From JAXGZG01 sp040771825 (GTDB taxonomy: Bacteria > Bacillota > Sulfobacillia > Fermentithermobacillales > Fermentithermobacillaceae), in NCBI GenBank assembly GCA_040771825.1, contig JAXGZG010000001.1, positions 496,001 to 560,000 of the forward strand: 64,000 bases of DNA, given 5' to 3'. Within the stretch, counting starts at the first letter, position 1. Every line of letters starts with the position of its first letter. The position numbers and the translations under genes were made by a program. The notes beneath the pieces were generated by a model. That model was given only the letters and a program-made list of their open reading frames with translations. It was not told where the DNA came from and did not search any database. Positions 1-8,916 of this stretch are shown here, piece by piece.

Positions 1-1041
1 TACATTCTTACCGGGTATCTGAACCTCCCGAAGATCCTAGAAATCACTATGCATAATGGCTTCGACCCCAGGACTGGGAAGAGGCTAGGTATCGAGACCG
101 GTGAGGTAACCGGGTTTGCTGCCTTTGATGAGCTCGTGGATGCTTTTAGGAAGCAGCTCAAGCACTTTGTTGACATCAAGGTGAGGGGCAACAATGTCAT
201 AGAGAAGCTGTACGCCGAATACATGCCCTGCCCGTTCCTTTCCATTACCGTCAGCGACTGCATACAGGATGCAAGCGACTACAACGCCGGAGGCGCCCGA
301 TATCACACCCGCTACATCCAGGGCGTGGGCATCGGTTCCATCACCGACAGTCTTGCGGCTATCAAGCATTATGTGTACGACCAGAAGACTTTTTCCATGG
401 CGAAACTTCTGGAGATCTTGGCCAAGGACTTTGAGGGCTACGAGATGGAGAGGCTGACTCTCGTAAACAAGGCGCCCAAGTATGGCAACGACGATGATTA
501 CGCCGATGATATCATGCGGGAAGTGTTTGATGCTTTCTACAACACCGTCACCGGGAGGAAATCGCCTACCGGAGGCACCTACCGCATCGACATGCTGCCG
601 ACCACCTGCCACGTCTACTTTGGCTCGGTGATCGGAGCTACTCCAGACGGGCGCAACGCGGCAGAGCCTCTATCAGAAGGTATCTCGCCTGTTCAGGGCA
701 GAGACAGGTTCGGCCCAACGGCAGTCATCAAGTCGGCGTCAAAGATGGATCATGTCAGGACCGGCGGCACTCTTCTGAACCAAAAGTTCACGCCCAAACT
801 CCTGGAAGGTCCGGAAGGGCTGAATAGCTTGGTGCATCTCATCAGAGCCTACTTTAAACTGGGCGGTCACCACATACAGTTTAACGTGGTAAGCGCCGAC
901 ACTCTGCGCGAAGCTCAGGCGCACCCGGAGAAACACAGGGATCTCATTGTCAGGGTGGCCGGGTACTCCGACTACTTCTGCGACCTAACCAAGGCGCTTC
1001 AGGACGAGATCATCGCCAGGACCGAGCATCAAGCGTTCTAG
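1..1041 (+). CDS. Glycyl radical enzyme, C-terminal part (probable trans-4-hydroxy-L-proline dehydratase type)
   Basis: The reading frame is open from the first base, so the gene starts before the window and only about 346 C-terminal residues are seen. The glycyl radical motif RVAGYSDYF lies near the end, with the radical Gly about 26 residues from the C-terminus, followed by LQDEIIARTEH, which is typical of the pyruvate formate-lyase superfamily. The active-site Cys lies upstream of the window. The ending with SDYFCDL and the neighbours (hydroxyproline dehydratase, ketimine reductase, proline-specific peptidases) suggest the trans-4-hydroxyproline dehydratase subgroup, which makes pyrroline-5-carboxylate under anaerobic conditions. 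That subgroup is inferred from context and could be another C-C, C-O or C-N lyase. An activating radical-SAM enzyme is expected nearby but is not in the window. Confidence 0.85.
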   Translation, partial: YILTGYLNLPKILEITMHNGFDPRTGKRLGIETGEVTGFAAFDELVDAFRKQLKHFVDIKVRGNNVIEKLYAEYMPCPFLSITVSDCIQDASDYNAGGARYHTRYIQGVGIGSITDSLAAIKHYVYDQKTFSMAKLLEILAKDFEGYEMERLTLVNKAPKYGNDDDYADDIMREVFDAFYNTVTGRKSPTGGTYRIDMLPTTCHVYFGSVIGATPDGRNAAEPLSEGISPVQGRDRFGPTAVIKSASKMDHVRTGGTLLNQKFTPKLLEGPEGLNSLVHLIRAYFKLGGHHIQFNVVSADTLREAQAHPEKHRDLIVRVAGYSDYFCDLTKALQDEIIARTEHQAF

Positions 1042-1074
1042 AGTCTGAACGTAATCGTATGGGGAGTGAGTGTT

Positions 1075-2153
1075 GTGTCTGTAGTGCCAGCCGAAACCCT
1101 CTTGGCCCGATTGGGGAGTCTGCGCAAGAAGATGGCAGCCAGCGGTTTTGATGCCGTTCTCATTAACCACCCGGCCAACCGGTACTACGTGGGAGGGGTT
1201 AAGGCTGACGACGTCCAGATAGGTGAGTCGGCCGGCTGGCTCCTTGTGGGCCGGGACAAAGGCTACGGGCTGTTTAGCAGCGCTCACTATGAAGAGTGGA
1301 AAACCGAGGTGTGCCATCTTGATGTCCAATGTGTCCAGGCGCCCTCTGCCAGGAAGTATCCTGTCAGGGCAGCGGAACTCATTTCGGCAAACGGATGGCG
1401 CACCTTGGCAGTTGACGAGGATGCCCTGAGTTTGAGGTGGTACCGAGAGATCTTGGCGAACCTTGAAGATGGCTACACCATCACCGGGATGGGCAGAATC
1501 TTGGACGAGCTGCGAGCAATCAAGGATGACTGGGAAGTCGCTCTGGTGAGAGAGGCTTGCTCCATCACCTGGCAGGCATACGAGTCTGTTCTCACTCGAG
1601 CCAAACCGGGGATCACCGAAAAGGAGTTGGCTTGGGACTAGAAAGCGCCATGCATGCCCGAGGCGCCGAGGGCCCCGGGTTCGATACTATTGTGGCGGCG
1701 GGCCCTAGGGCGGCGGTACCCCACCACGTGCCTGACAACAGGGAGATAGCTCGGGGCGAGCCGGTGGTGGTGGATATGGGAGCAAAAGTGCAGGGGTATT
1801 GCGCTGACATGACTAGAACCTTCTGTTTCGGCAAGGCGCCTGAGAGACTGAAAGCCGTTTACGCTGAAGTCAAGGCCGCTTTAGACGAGGCTGTATCCAG
1901 AGCCGTGGTAGGCAGCTCCACTTCCTACGTGGCTACGGCAGGCGCCGACACCGGAGGCCACGGAGTGGGGCTCACGGTCCACGAGTATCCTGGACTGGGC
2001 GGGGATACCCTGTTGGAGCCCAACATGGCATTGGCCATCGAACCGGGTATCTATGTGCCGGGATGGGGAGGGGTTCGTCTGGAAGACACTATCCTAGTCA
2101 GGCCCCAAGGTTCCGAAAGGCTAACCAAGGCCGCCATGGTGTTGGAAATATAG
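1075..2153 (+). pseudogene. Xaa-Pro aminopeptidase-like M24B peptidase, frameshifted
   Basis: The N-terminal creatinase_N domain and the start of the catalytic domain are read in one frame up to a stop at 1639-1641. The rest of the catalytic domain continues in another frame from about 1635 to 2153. A missing base near 1635-1638 would restore a run through Ala-Trp-x-Leu-Glu. The second part keeps the metal-ligand motifs (VDMG, ADMTRT, GHGVGL, EPGIYV, RLEDT). The stretch between SRAVVGSS and GGHGVGL looks about 10-15 residues shorter than in intact relatives. The GTG at 1075 fits the GGGGAG ribosome binding site better than the GTG at 1066. It sits 33 nt after the glycyl radical enzyme gene. 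Either a decayed gene or a sequence error is possible; the shortened stretch favours decay. Confidence 0.75.
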
Positions 2154-2206
2154 CGTCGCGAAATCCACGAGGCCGCCGGTACCCTTACCTGTACCTGCGG
2201 CCTTAT

Positions 2207-2860
2207 TCACTTCTTTGAGGCGTATATCCACCTGTCCCCTGTGGGCGTTGTCTCCCACAGTATCTCCTGGAAGCCTGCCAGCAGGGCTCTTGCTTCGTCA
2301 TCAGTGTAGTATCGCCAGACTACCCCCTGAAGGTCGTCTTCTGTGTACACCCATGATCCGTCGGGAAGAGTCTCGTGAGGGGCAGGGTCTGATTCCTGGC
2401 CATCTAGGCTTAGAAACAGGACGCCCCCTACCTTAAGAACTCGGTGAATCTCTGACATGGCTTTGGTTCCTTCCGAGAACAGCACATGGTCAATCAAGCC
2501 GCTTGCCACTATGCCATCAAAGGAAGCGTCAGGGAAGGGCAGTTGGGACGCTGAGGCGACTCTAAAGTCGATGTCCCTGGACTGCTGTTTGGCCCAACTC
2601 TTGGCCATGTCGATGGCGATTGGCGATATGTCAACACCTGCGCAGCTCATCCCTAAGCGGCTCAGGTACATGGTCCATCTGCCTACAGCGCATCCCACAT
2701 CAAGTACGTTCTTTACTCCGCAAGACAGGAGAAACTCGCCAACGTCCCTAGTTTTGCCCGACACAGGTGTTTCTCGGTAGAACTGCCTTGGTACTCGCTG
2801 GAACCTGCGATCCCAGACGCTTGCCTGATCCGGGATGGTTCCCCATGTTTCCTCGGACAT
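2207..2860 (-). CDS. Class I SAM-dependent methyltransferase
   Basis: The 217-residue protein has the SAM-binding motif I LDVGCAVGRW, an acidic motif II end (GVDIS), and later FDGIVASGLIDHV and LKVGGVLFLSLDG, as in the Methyltransf_11/UbiE-like fold. The substrate cannot be told from sequence. The ATG at 2860 lies 9 nt after an AAGGGG ribosome binding site; an ATG at 2869 directly abuts that site and is less likely. It is the last gene of the minus-strand group ketimine reductase, hydroxyproline dehydratase, PpnP, methyltransferase, 68 nt after PpnP, but a role in amino acid breakdown is not evident. Confidence 0.8.
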   Translation of the reverse strand: MSEETWGTIPDQASVWDRRFQRVPRQFYRETPVSGKTRDVGEFLLSCGVKNVLDVGCAVGRWTMYLSRLGMSCAGVDISPIAIDMAKSWAKQQSRDIDFRVASASQLPFPDASFDGIVASGLIDHVLFSEGTKAMSEIHRVLKVGGVLFLSLDGQESDPAPHETLPDGSWVYTEDDLQGVVWRYYTDDEARALLAGFQEILWETTPTGDRWIYASKK

Positions 2861-2928
2861 TCTCCACATCCCCTTGAGCGCGGTGAGCAGAGAACGCCCA
2901 CCGCGCCATCTTTGTCAAAATCGGCTGC

Positions 2929-3207
2929 TTACTTATAATAGCAAACGTATACGGCGTCGTTATCCAGTTCCAGGTCAAAAGACTTGCCAGGCGCCACCAC
3001 AAATTTCTGCCCCTCAGAGAACACTTGCCAGGTCTCTGATCCCGGCAATTTCACCTTCATAGACCCTACGACCACGTTCATGTGTTCTTCTTGCGATGTG
3101 GAGAAGGTGTACTTACCGGGCTCCATTGCTCCTACGGTGGCGTAACCCTCTTTGGTGTTTACTCCCAGACTCTGTACTTTTCCATCGAAATAGACGCTGT
3201 GTTTCAT
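2929..3207 (-). CDS. ppnP: Pyrimidine/purine nucleoside phosphorylase PpnP (YaiE/DUF1255 family)
   Basis: The 92-residue single-domain cupin matches the PpnP family along its length: a start of the type YFDGKVQSLG, then GVNT, MEPGKYTFST, and WQVFSEGQKFVV. In E. coli PpnP splits several purine and pyrimidine nucleosides with phosphate to give base and ribose-1-phosphate. The ATG at 3207 is preceded by GGAGG; the open frame continues 37 codons upstream without another good start. It lies 100 nt after the hydroxyproline dehydratase gene on the same strand. Confidence 0.88.
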   Translation of the reverse strand: MKHSVYFDGKVQSLGVNTKEGYATVGAMEPGKYTFSTSQEEHMNVVVGSMKVKLPGSETWQVFSEGQKFVVAPGKSFDLELDNDAVYVCYYK

Positions 3208-3307
3208 GGTCGACCCTCCAATTTCTGCCGGAACTTGCCGGCTTATTAGGAAAACCGCACAAGCCCTGAATCGTATCGTCCGGGATTCTTGCGAAAACCC
3301 CTTCTCG

Positions 3308-4330
3308 TTAGCCTCCAATCAACCGGAAGCCTGAGGGGATGGGGTCTTCGGGATCCAGCACTAGCTGGTTGAACCCGGTGATGAACGCTCTTCCTGACAC
3401 TTCAGGTACGATGGCGGGAATTCCTGCCACTTGGGTGCGTTCAAGGATCTTGCCTGTCATGGACGTGTCGATGATGGAGAGGTTCTCCAACTGGTCGCCA
3501 TCCTTCATGATCCCCTTGTGGTTATGCAAGGCTACTCTTCCTCCGGTGCCCGTACCGGTTGGGGATCTATCAATCTGGCCCTCTGCGAAGATGCAGATAT
3601 TCTTGCTCTTAAGTTGGTTACCTTTGCGCTCCACTGGATCCATGATGATGGTGCCGTAAATGCCGTTTAGACCTGGTTCAAGAGGATGCATGATCTCCAT
3701 GGCGTCCATTACCTTGTATTTAATCTCCATACCTTTCTTGACTAGGGTCTCGACGTTTTCGGCCTTGAGTTCGACTCCGATTTTGTGGGCGTCTACGTAG
3801 ACATAGAAAGCTCCGCAGAAGGCCACGTCACAGATCACGGGCCCGACTCCGTCCACGTTCACCGTTATGTCCTCTTTTAGAACGAAAGACGGGACGTTGG
3901 CGAAACGTACGCTCTTCACCTTGTTGTTCTCGATACGGGCGTAAGATGTAATGCGGCCCGCAGGCGAGTCGATTCTGAGGACGTTTTCGCCTTCGTGGGC
4001 GTTCATCATACCTGTCTCGAACACCACAGTGGTGATGCCGATGGTGGCGTGTCCGCACATGGTGCTAAGGCCCTCGTTGTGGGTGAACAGGACGCCGATG
4101 TCGCCGTCCGGGGTTACGGGGGGAACGACTATGCACCCGTACATGCCGGCATGGCCTCTAGGTTCGAACATGAGCATCTTTCGGATATGGTCGTAATGCT
4201 CAAGTACGTATTCCCTTTTCTCTAAGATGGTATTGCCCGGGATCGGGGGAAACCCCGATGTTATGATCCGAGTTGGCTCACCGCCTGTGTGTGAGTCTAT
4301 GCAGGTAATAGACCTCTCAAAGGTCATCAT
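3308..4330 (-). CDS. trans-3-hydroxy-L-proline dehydratase (proline racemase superfamily)
   Basis: The 340-residue protein belongs to the proline racemase family: N-terminal IDSHTGGEPTR, first catalytic Cys92 in the motif STMCGHATIG, and a second site RSPTGTGTGG. In proline racemases and 4-hydroxyproline epimerases the second site is RSPCGTGT. Here the second Cys is Thr258, which is the known signature of trans-3-hydroxy-L-proline dehydratases (human L3HYPDH type). These remove water to give pyrroline-2-carboxylate. The gene is 27 nt downstream of an ornithine cyclodeaminase-type reductase able to take that product to L-proline, which supports the call. An AAGGTG ribosome binding site precedes the ATG by 7 nt. 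Confidence 0.87.
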   Translation of the reverse strand: MMTFERSITCIDSHTGGEPTRIITSGFPPIPGNTILEKREYVLEHYDHIRKMLMFEPRGHAGMYGCIVVPPVTPDGDIGVLFTHNEGLSTMCGHATIGITTVVFETGMMNAHEGENVLRIDSPAGRITSYARIENNKVKSVRFANVPSFVLKEDITVNVDGVGPVICDVAFCGAFYVYVDAHKIGVELKAENVETLVKKGMEIKYKVMDAMEIMHPLEPGLNGIYGTIIMDPVERKGNQLKSKNICIFAEGQIDRSPTGTGTGGRVALHNHKGIMKDGDQLENLSIIDTSMTGKILERTQVAGIPAIVPEVSGRAFITGFNQLVLDPEDPIPSGFRLIGG

Positions 4331-4357
4331 AGATATGCACCTTCTTCCGTTTACTTG

Positions 4358-5332
4358 CTACATGCACACTTCCTGGCCAAGCCCAAGCGCAACGGCTCTT
4401 TGGTAGGCTAACTTTGATACCTCCAAGTCGAAAAGAGCCATCCCCACCGATTTTGCAAAGGTAGTGCCGGTACAGACAGACGCCTTATCCTTCTCGTTCT
4501 GCAGGAAATGACCGAAAGTCTCGATCTGCTCTTCTTTCAAGAGTCCCTGGGCCAACGGGTAGACCAGGTCTCCGGTTTCCTCTTTGGCGTGCTCAGTGTC
4601 TATGTACACTTTGTCCAAAAGCCCAAACAGCGCTGGAGGAAACTCCCGCATGGAAGGCTTGTAAGACCCTATTCCCACGAAGTGTTTCCCCGCCAAGAGC
4701 GAAGCATCATCTGGCAGGACGGGTTCATTGGACGTAGTAGTTGTGACGACGATTTCCGCCAAAGATAGGAGTTCCTCTGTAGATGCGGTTCCTCTCACCT
4801 TCACTCCGGGAAGCTCCTTGGAAAGCCGTTCTACAAAAGAAAGAACGGCCCCAGGGTATCGGTCAAACACAGACACTTCCCTAATAGGCCGAGCCTTGCA
4901 GGCGAAAATCGCTTGGTGGAAGCCTTGTGTTCCCGCCCCCACAATGCCAAGGGAGGCAGCCGACTGGGGAGTAGTGTGCTTGACGGCTACGCCGCCCACG
5001 GCTCCTGTCCTTATGGAGGTAAGAGATTTTCCGTCAAGAATCGCCAGGATTCCACCGGTTTCGTAATCATTTAGGACCATGAGACCGTCTATGGCCGGGT
5101 GACCCTTTGCAGGGTTCTCAGGGAATACGGTCAGAAACTTTGTACCGAAGGTGTCCCCTGCGAAACACGGCATATAGAGAAGGGTCTTCCGGCTGTAGTC
5201 CACATGTATGCGGTCGGGCATGAACATGGCCTTGGATTGGTAGATCCCGTAGGCGCCCTCGATTGAGCCCATGACTTCCTCAGGCGTCAGCGCCTTCTGA
5301 AGGGCTTCGCGGTTGAGTACGAGCAATGGCAT
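4358..5332 (-). CDS. Ornithine cyclodeaminase/mu-crystallin family; probable pyrroline-2-carboxylate (ketimine) reductase
   Basis: The 324-residue protein has the family layout: Lys65 and the SIRTGAVGG motif (around 106-114) in the substrate site, and a Rossmann motif LGIVGAGTQG at about 128-137. Members either cyclise ornithine to proline or reduce cyclic ketimines with NAD(P)H. Pairing with a Cys/Thr-type hydroxyproline dehydratase downstream is the classical arrangement for trans-3-hydroxyproline use, where this enzyme reduces pyrroline-2-carboxylate to L-proline. That role is inferred from context; ornithine cyclodeaminase or alanine dehydrogenase activity is the alternative. It is the first gene of the minus-strand operon. 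Confidence 0.85.
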   Translation of the reverse strand: MPLLVLNREALQKALTPEEVMGSIEGAYGIYQSKAMFMPDRIHVDYSRKTLLYMPCFAGDTFGTKFLTVFPENPAKGHPAIDGLMVLNDYETGGILAILDGKSLTSIRTGAVGGVAVKHTTPQSAASLGIVGAGTQGFHQAIFACKARPIREVSVFDRYPGAVLSFVERLSKELPGVKVRGTASTEELLSLAEIVVTTTTSNEPVLPDDASLLAGKHFVGIGSYKPSMREFPPALFGLLDKVYIDTEHAKEETGDLVYPLAQGLLKEEQIETFGHFLQNEKDKASVCTGTTFAKSVGMALFDLEVSKLAYQRAVALGLGQEVCM

Positions 5333-5529
5333 CCCCCTTTCCTATAATGAGAAACATATCTAGCGGATAACCGCTTAAGGGATGCTATTTGACGTGCAGG
5401 CGGATTTTACCTCCCCGACCTAGTTGTACCTTAGTGACAAGCAAGTTCATATGAGAGCACAAAGGAGTTTTGCCCGAAGACGCTGTACAAACCCGGGAGA
5501 CTTTAGGATTTTGGAAGGAGACTTCGCCA
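5333..5529. promoter_or_regulatory. Divergent intergenic region with a small palindrome
   Basis: This 197-bp gap separates the minus-strand hydroxyproline operon from the plus-strand S9 peptidase, so both promoters should lie here. AGCGG (5362-5366) and CCGCT (5371-5375) form an inverted repeat with a 4-nt spacer and could be an operator. I could not assign convincing -35/-10 pairs on either strand. Confidence 0.35.
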
Positions 5530-7515
5530 ATGATAAGCCTCGAAGACGTAGTGGGCCTCAAGTATCTGGGAAAGTGGTCGTGGAGTCCGAATGGGAGGTT
5601 TATTAGCTATCTCTGGGATGACGGCGGAGTGGTGGATCTGTGGATGGCGGAGCCTGGAGTCAGCGAGCCCAAGCGGCTCACTTGGGCAAAGAAGGGCGTT
5701 ACGGATCTCTCTTGGCGGCCTGGAACAGGCGATCTCTACTTCGTGGAAGATGGCGGCCTACGCAGAGCCGCGGCCGCAGCCGACGAATTCCATGTTCAGC
5801 CGCTTCTGCATAGCGCCAAGTCTTTGCAGTCTCTCGCTTGGTCTCCAGACGGCGCCACTCTTGCTTTCACCCGGGAGGGGCGGACATGGTTCTATGAACC
5901 CGAGACTCAAAGCTATCGAGAACTGGAATTGCCCGGTTCATTGATCCGCGCGGGGCGCAATTTCGGCACCGTCTTGTGGTCGCCGTCTTCTCGCACCTTT
6001 GCATACGGTTTCAGGGATGATGAAACTAGGCGCCAGTTCGGCGTGGCTACTCGGGATGGAACCGTGCTGTGGCAATCCAGTTTTGACGTGTCAGCCGGGC
6101 GCCTAGCCTGGCTAGATGATGATACTCTCTACTTCGCCCTGCAAGGTTACTTGAAAGAGTCCGCCGACTTCATGTCGCTTTCTTTGTCTGGAGAGAAACC
6201 AGAGGTGAACCTCATCCGGCACATCCAAGGCAATGGGAAGGTGGAGATCTACTTCACCGACGCCTATCCTTCGCCTGACGGATCCAAGGTCCTGTTCCTT
6301 CTAGAGGACGACGGATGGGCACACCACTACCTTCTGGACAGGGAAGATGGAAGCCTAAAACAGCTCACTTTCGGCCAATGCGAGGACTTCGGCTATATAG
6401 GCGATGCGCCTATGTGGTGGCCTGACTCTGGATCTTTTGCATTTTCCTCGAATCGCGGCTCTCTGGGCGAGCGGCGAATTTTCCGGTACAGCCTTGATAT
6501 GCAAAGCGATCACGTGTTGATCGACCTTCCGGGCACCAACACGGATCTGAAGGTTTCATCCCAGGGACGCCTAGCCTTCGTCCATTGTGATGCTACTCGC
6601 AATATGGACCTTTGGGTAGCGGGCCCCAACGGCGAGAATCCGAGTCAAGTGACGTTCTCCATGCCTCCTGCATGGACCCGGGAAAGCCAGTACGAGCCCG
6701 AGGAAGTGTCCTTCGAGAGTAACGGCGGTATGAGGGCACACGGTTATTTGATGCGGCCAAAGGATATCGCGGCAGGCGCCAAGTTGCCGGGGCTGGTTTG
6801 GCTTCACGGCGGACCTATCAGGCAATTCCGCCGGGGCTGGCACCCTCTTCAGACCTACGCTATATACCACGCCATAAACCAATACTTGGTTCAAAGCGGG
6901 TATGTAGTGCTGTCCCTCAACTACCGCGGCGGAATTGGGTACGGGCGTGAGTTCCGCAATGCTCTATATCACAAGATTGGCATAGATGATGTGGCCGATG
7001 TGGCTAACGCAGGGCGTTTCCTGAAGACCCTTCCCTTTGTGGACCCCGACAACGTTGGGCTGTGGGGACTCAGCTACGGGGGATTCATGACTCTCCACTG
7101 TCTGGCCCAGCACCCCGACGTTTACAAATGCGGGGTCAACGTGGCGGGCATGTGGAATTTCGTGCAATACATCAAGTGGTTCGAGTCTTGGGCGGGCAAA
7201 CACTCGTGCTTTTTCAAGATTTTCTTGGGCGGCGACCCTGAGGAGTCCCCCGAAATGCACCGCCAAGCGTCGCCCCACACTCACGTTCGCGGCCTCAGAG
7301 CGCCGCTATTGAGCGTCCACGGGACTATGGATGCCAACGTGGATTTTGAGCAGGTGGAGCGGATAATCGAAGACTGCGTGGAACACGGGAAATACCATGA
7401 GGAAATCTGTTATCCCGGAGAGCTTCACACTTTCGTCAGGAGGAAGACTTGGCTGGACGCCATCCCGAAGATCGCGGCTTTCCTTGGGAGATACTTGAAG
7501 AAGGGCTCGTTCTGA
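5530..7515 (+). CDS. S9 family prolyl oligopeptidase / acylaminoacyl-peptidase-type serine peptidase
   Basis: The 661-residue protein has an N-terminal WD40-like beta-propeller (about 1-390, with blades of the SWSPDGATLAF type) and a C-terminal alpha/beta-hydrolase domain. The catalytic triad is visible: Ser515 in GLSYGG, Asp601 in GTMDANVDF, and His633 in GELHTF. There is no signal peptide, so it acts in the cytoplasm, presumably on short imported peptides. The ATG at 5530 has AAGGAG 9 nt before it; the frame opens upstream at a TTG without such a site. The neighbours suggest proline/hydroxyproline-containing peptides as substrates. Confidence 0.9.
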   Translation: MISLEDVVGLKYLGKWSWSPNGRFISYLWDDGGVVDLWMAEPGVSEPKRLTWAKKGVTDLSWRPGTGDLYFVEDGGLRRAAAAADEFHVQPLLHSAKSLQSLAWSPDGATLAFTREGRTWFYEPETQSYRELELPGSLIRAGRNFGTVLWSPSSRTFAYGFRDDETRRQFGVATRDGTVLWQSSFDVSAGRLAWLDDDTLYFALQGYLKESADFMSLSLSGEKPEVNLIRHIQGNGKVEIYFTDAYPSPDGSKVLFLLEDDGWAHHYLLDREDGSLKQLTFGQCEDFGYIGDAPMWWPDSGSFAFSSNRGSLGERRIFRYSLDMQSDHVLIDLPGTNTDLKVSSQGRLAFVHCDATRNMDLWVAGPNGENPSQVTFSMPPAWTRESQYEPEEVSFESNGGMRAHGYLMRPKDIAAGAKLPGLVWLHGGPIRQFRRGWHPLQTYAIYHAINQYLVQSGYVVLSLNYRGGIGYGREFRNALYHKIGIDDVADVANAGRFLKTLPFVDPDNVGLWGLSYGGFMTLHCLAQHPDVYKCGVNVAGMWNFVQYIKWFESWAGKHSCFFKIFLGGDPEESPEMHRQASPHTHVRGLRAPLLSVHGTMDANVDFEQVERIIEDCVEHGKYHEEICYPGELHTFVRRKTWLDAIPKIAAFLGRYLKKGSF

Positions 7516-7552
7516 GGCTGTGTCTGGGATTCTGCCCCTTGTATGCAGGATA

Positions 7553-7584
7553 CTGATATACTTATGTTGAAGTCATATTATCAG
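7553..7584. promoter_or_regulatory. Inverted repeat upstream of the PucR/CdaR-like regulator gene
   Basis: CTGATA (7553-7558) and TATCAG (7579-7584) form an inverted repeat across an AT-rich stretch about 50 bp before the regulator start. This is a plausible operator, perhaps for autoregulation, but it is only six base pairs per arm and is not tied to a known site. Confidence 0.3.
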
Positions 7585-7629
7585 ACATCTGTTTAGTTCC
7601 GGTGTTTACTTGTGGGGGTGGAGAGGGGC

Positions 7630-8913
7630 ATGACTGTTCAGAACGTAGTAGATGAGCTCGCTAGAGTCATCAAACGGCCAATCACTGTGGAGGACGCTGA
7701 CGGCCGCTTAATCGCATATTCGGTGCACGACGAGCCTGTGGACCTTGTTCGCATGGAAACCCTCTTGCGTAAAGGAGCGTCTTCGGCAACTATTGATGTC
7801 CTCAAGAGAAGAGGCGTGTATCGCGCCATAAACTCGGCCCCTGGGATAATCCGGGTTCCTGCCATACCGGAGATCGGATTCACTTCAAGGATCTGTGCAG
7901 CTATCCGCGGAGGCACTCGGGTACTGGGATATCTCTGGGTGGTAGATGAGAGCCCATCGATTCCCCCGTACATGGAGGAGAGCTTGCGCCAGACATGCCG
8001 GCTTCTTGCGTCCGAGATTCTGGACCGGGGGGCCCTGGCCAAGGAGAAGCAGCAGACGGAGCTAATCAGAGATCTCATCGGTGGCAAGGAGACAGATCAA
8101 AGCGCTTTGTATTTGAGGGCAAAGGCCCTTGGCTGGTATCCCGAGCCTCCCTTTCAGACCATGGTGGTTCGCTCCGGCAGCATGGCCAAACCTGATACCA
8201 AAGAGGCTCTTACAAGGGAAATCGAAGCTTACCTTGGCAAGGCTCGGATTTTCTTTGTAAAGGGCACAGAGAAGGATGAGAACGTCATTGTGCTAGGCGG
8301 CGCTTGGCTCGGGCGTGTATCTTCCTTGGCTAGACACTTGGAGGAGAAGGTTCAGGATTACGCCAACGGGGCTGTAGGCGTAGGCACTTCTGGCGAGAAC
8401 TTCCTTCACATCCACAGGAGTTACGAAGAAGCTTCTGCCGCCATCAGTATGGGAGCTCGGTTGAATCTGAGAGGGCCTTGTTTTGACTACGCCACGCTTG
8501 CTCCCTATGAGCTAGTCTCGTGCATGGCGCACTGCAAGAAGACGGGGGATTTTGGCCGTAATCTGGTGGAGAAGGTAATAGCTTATGACGCTCTTCGCGA
8601 TGGCGACCTGTTTCTCACCTTAGAGGCATATCTAGATCTCTACGGTAAGAGGAAGGCTGCCGCAAAGAGGCTCAATATCCACCCCAATACCCTCGACTAT
8701 AGGGTCAAGCGCATAAGAGAGATCACCCAGGTGGATTTCGACGATCCCAACGTCAGGCTCGTGATGCACGTCTGGGTCAAGGCACTGAGATCCGCCAAGG
8801 TTTCTCAGGAGACTTCGAAAACGGAGGTGGGGTACAGAGACACAGGCTACGTGTCGGAGAGAATAAGCGCATCGTTTTCCGGTGACAAAGAGAAAGTCTG
8901 GAAGGAGCGATGA
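7630..8913 (+). CDS. PucR/CdaR-type transcriptional regulator
   Basis: The 427-residue protein has a long N-terminal sensor region and a C-terminal PucR-type helix-turn-helix (HTH_30) around residues 340-375, with RKAAAKRLNIHPNTLDYRVKRI. Such regulators usually activate catabolic operons (purines, sugar acids, amino acids) in response to a ligand or a starvation state. The ATG at 7630 follows GGAGAGGGG; the frame extends 6 codons upstream to a GTG. It sits between the S9 peptidase and the M24 protein, ending 3 nt before the latter, so it probably controls this peptide/hydroxyproline island. The C-terminal 50 residues after the helix-turn-helix look disordered. Confidence 0.85.
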   Translation: MTVQNVVDELARVIKRPITVEDADGRLIAYSVHDEPVDLVRMETLLRKGASSATIDVLKRRGVYRAINSAPGIIRVPAIPEIGFTSRICAAIRGGTRVLGYLWVVDESPSIPPYMEESLRQTCRLLASEILDRGALAKEKQQTELIRDLIGGKETDQSALYLRAKALGWYPEPPFQTMVVRSGSMAKPDTKEALTREIEAYLGKARIFFVKGTEKDENVIVLGGAWLGRVSSLARHLEEKVQDYANGAVGVGTSGENFLHIHRSYEEASAAISMGARLNLRGPCFDYATLAPYELVSCMAHCKKTGDFGRNLVEKVIAYDALRDGDLFLTLEAYLDLYGKRKAAAKRLNIHPNTLDYRVKRIREITQVDFDDPNVRLVMHVWVKALRSAKVSQETSKTEVGYRDTGYVSERISASFSGDKEKVWKER

Positions 8914-8916
8914 TTA

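Noticed and set aside
85..612. Minus-strand frame of 175 codons
   Set aside because: It is the shadow of the glycyl radical enzyme gene, which has clear family motifs.
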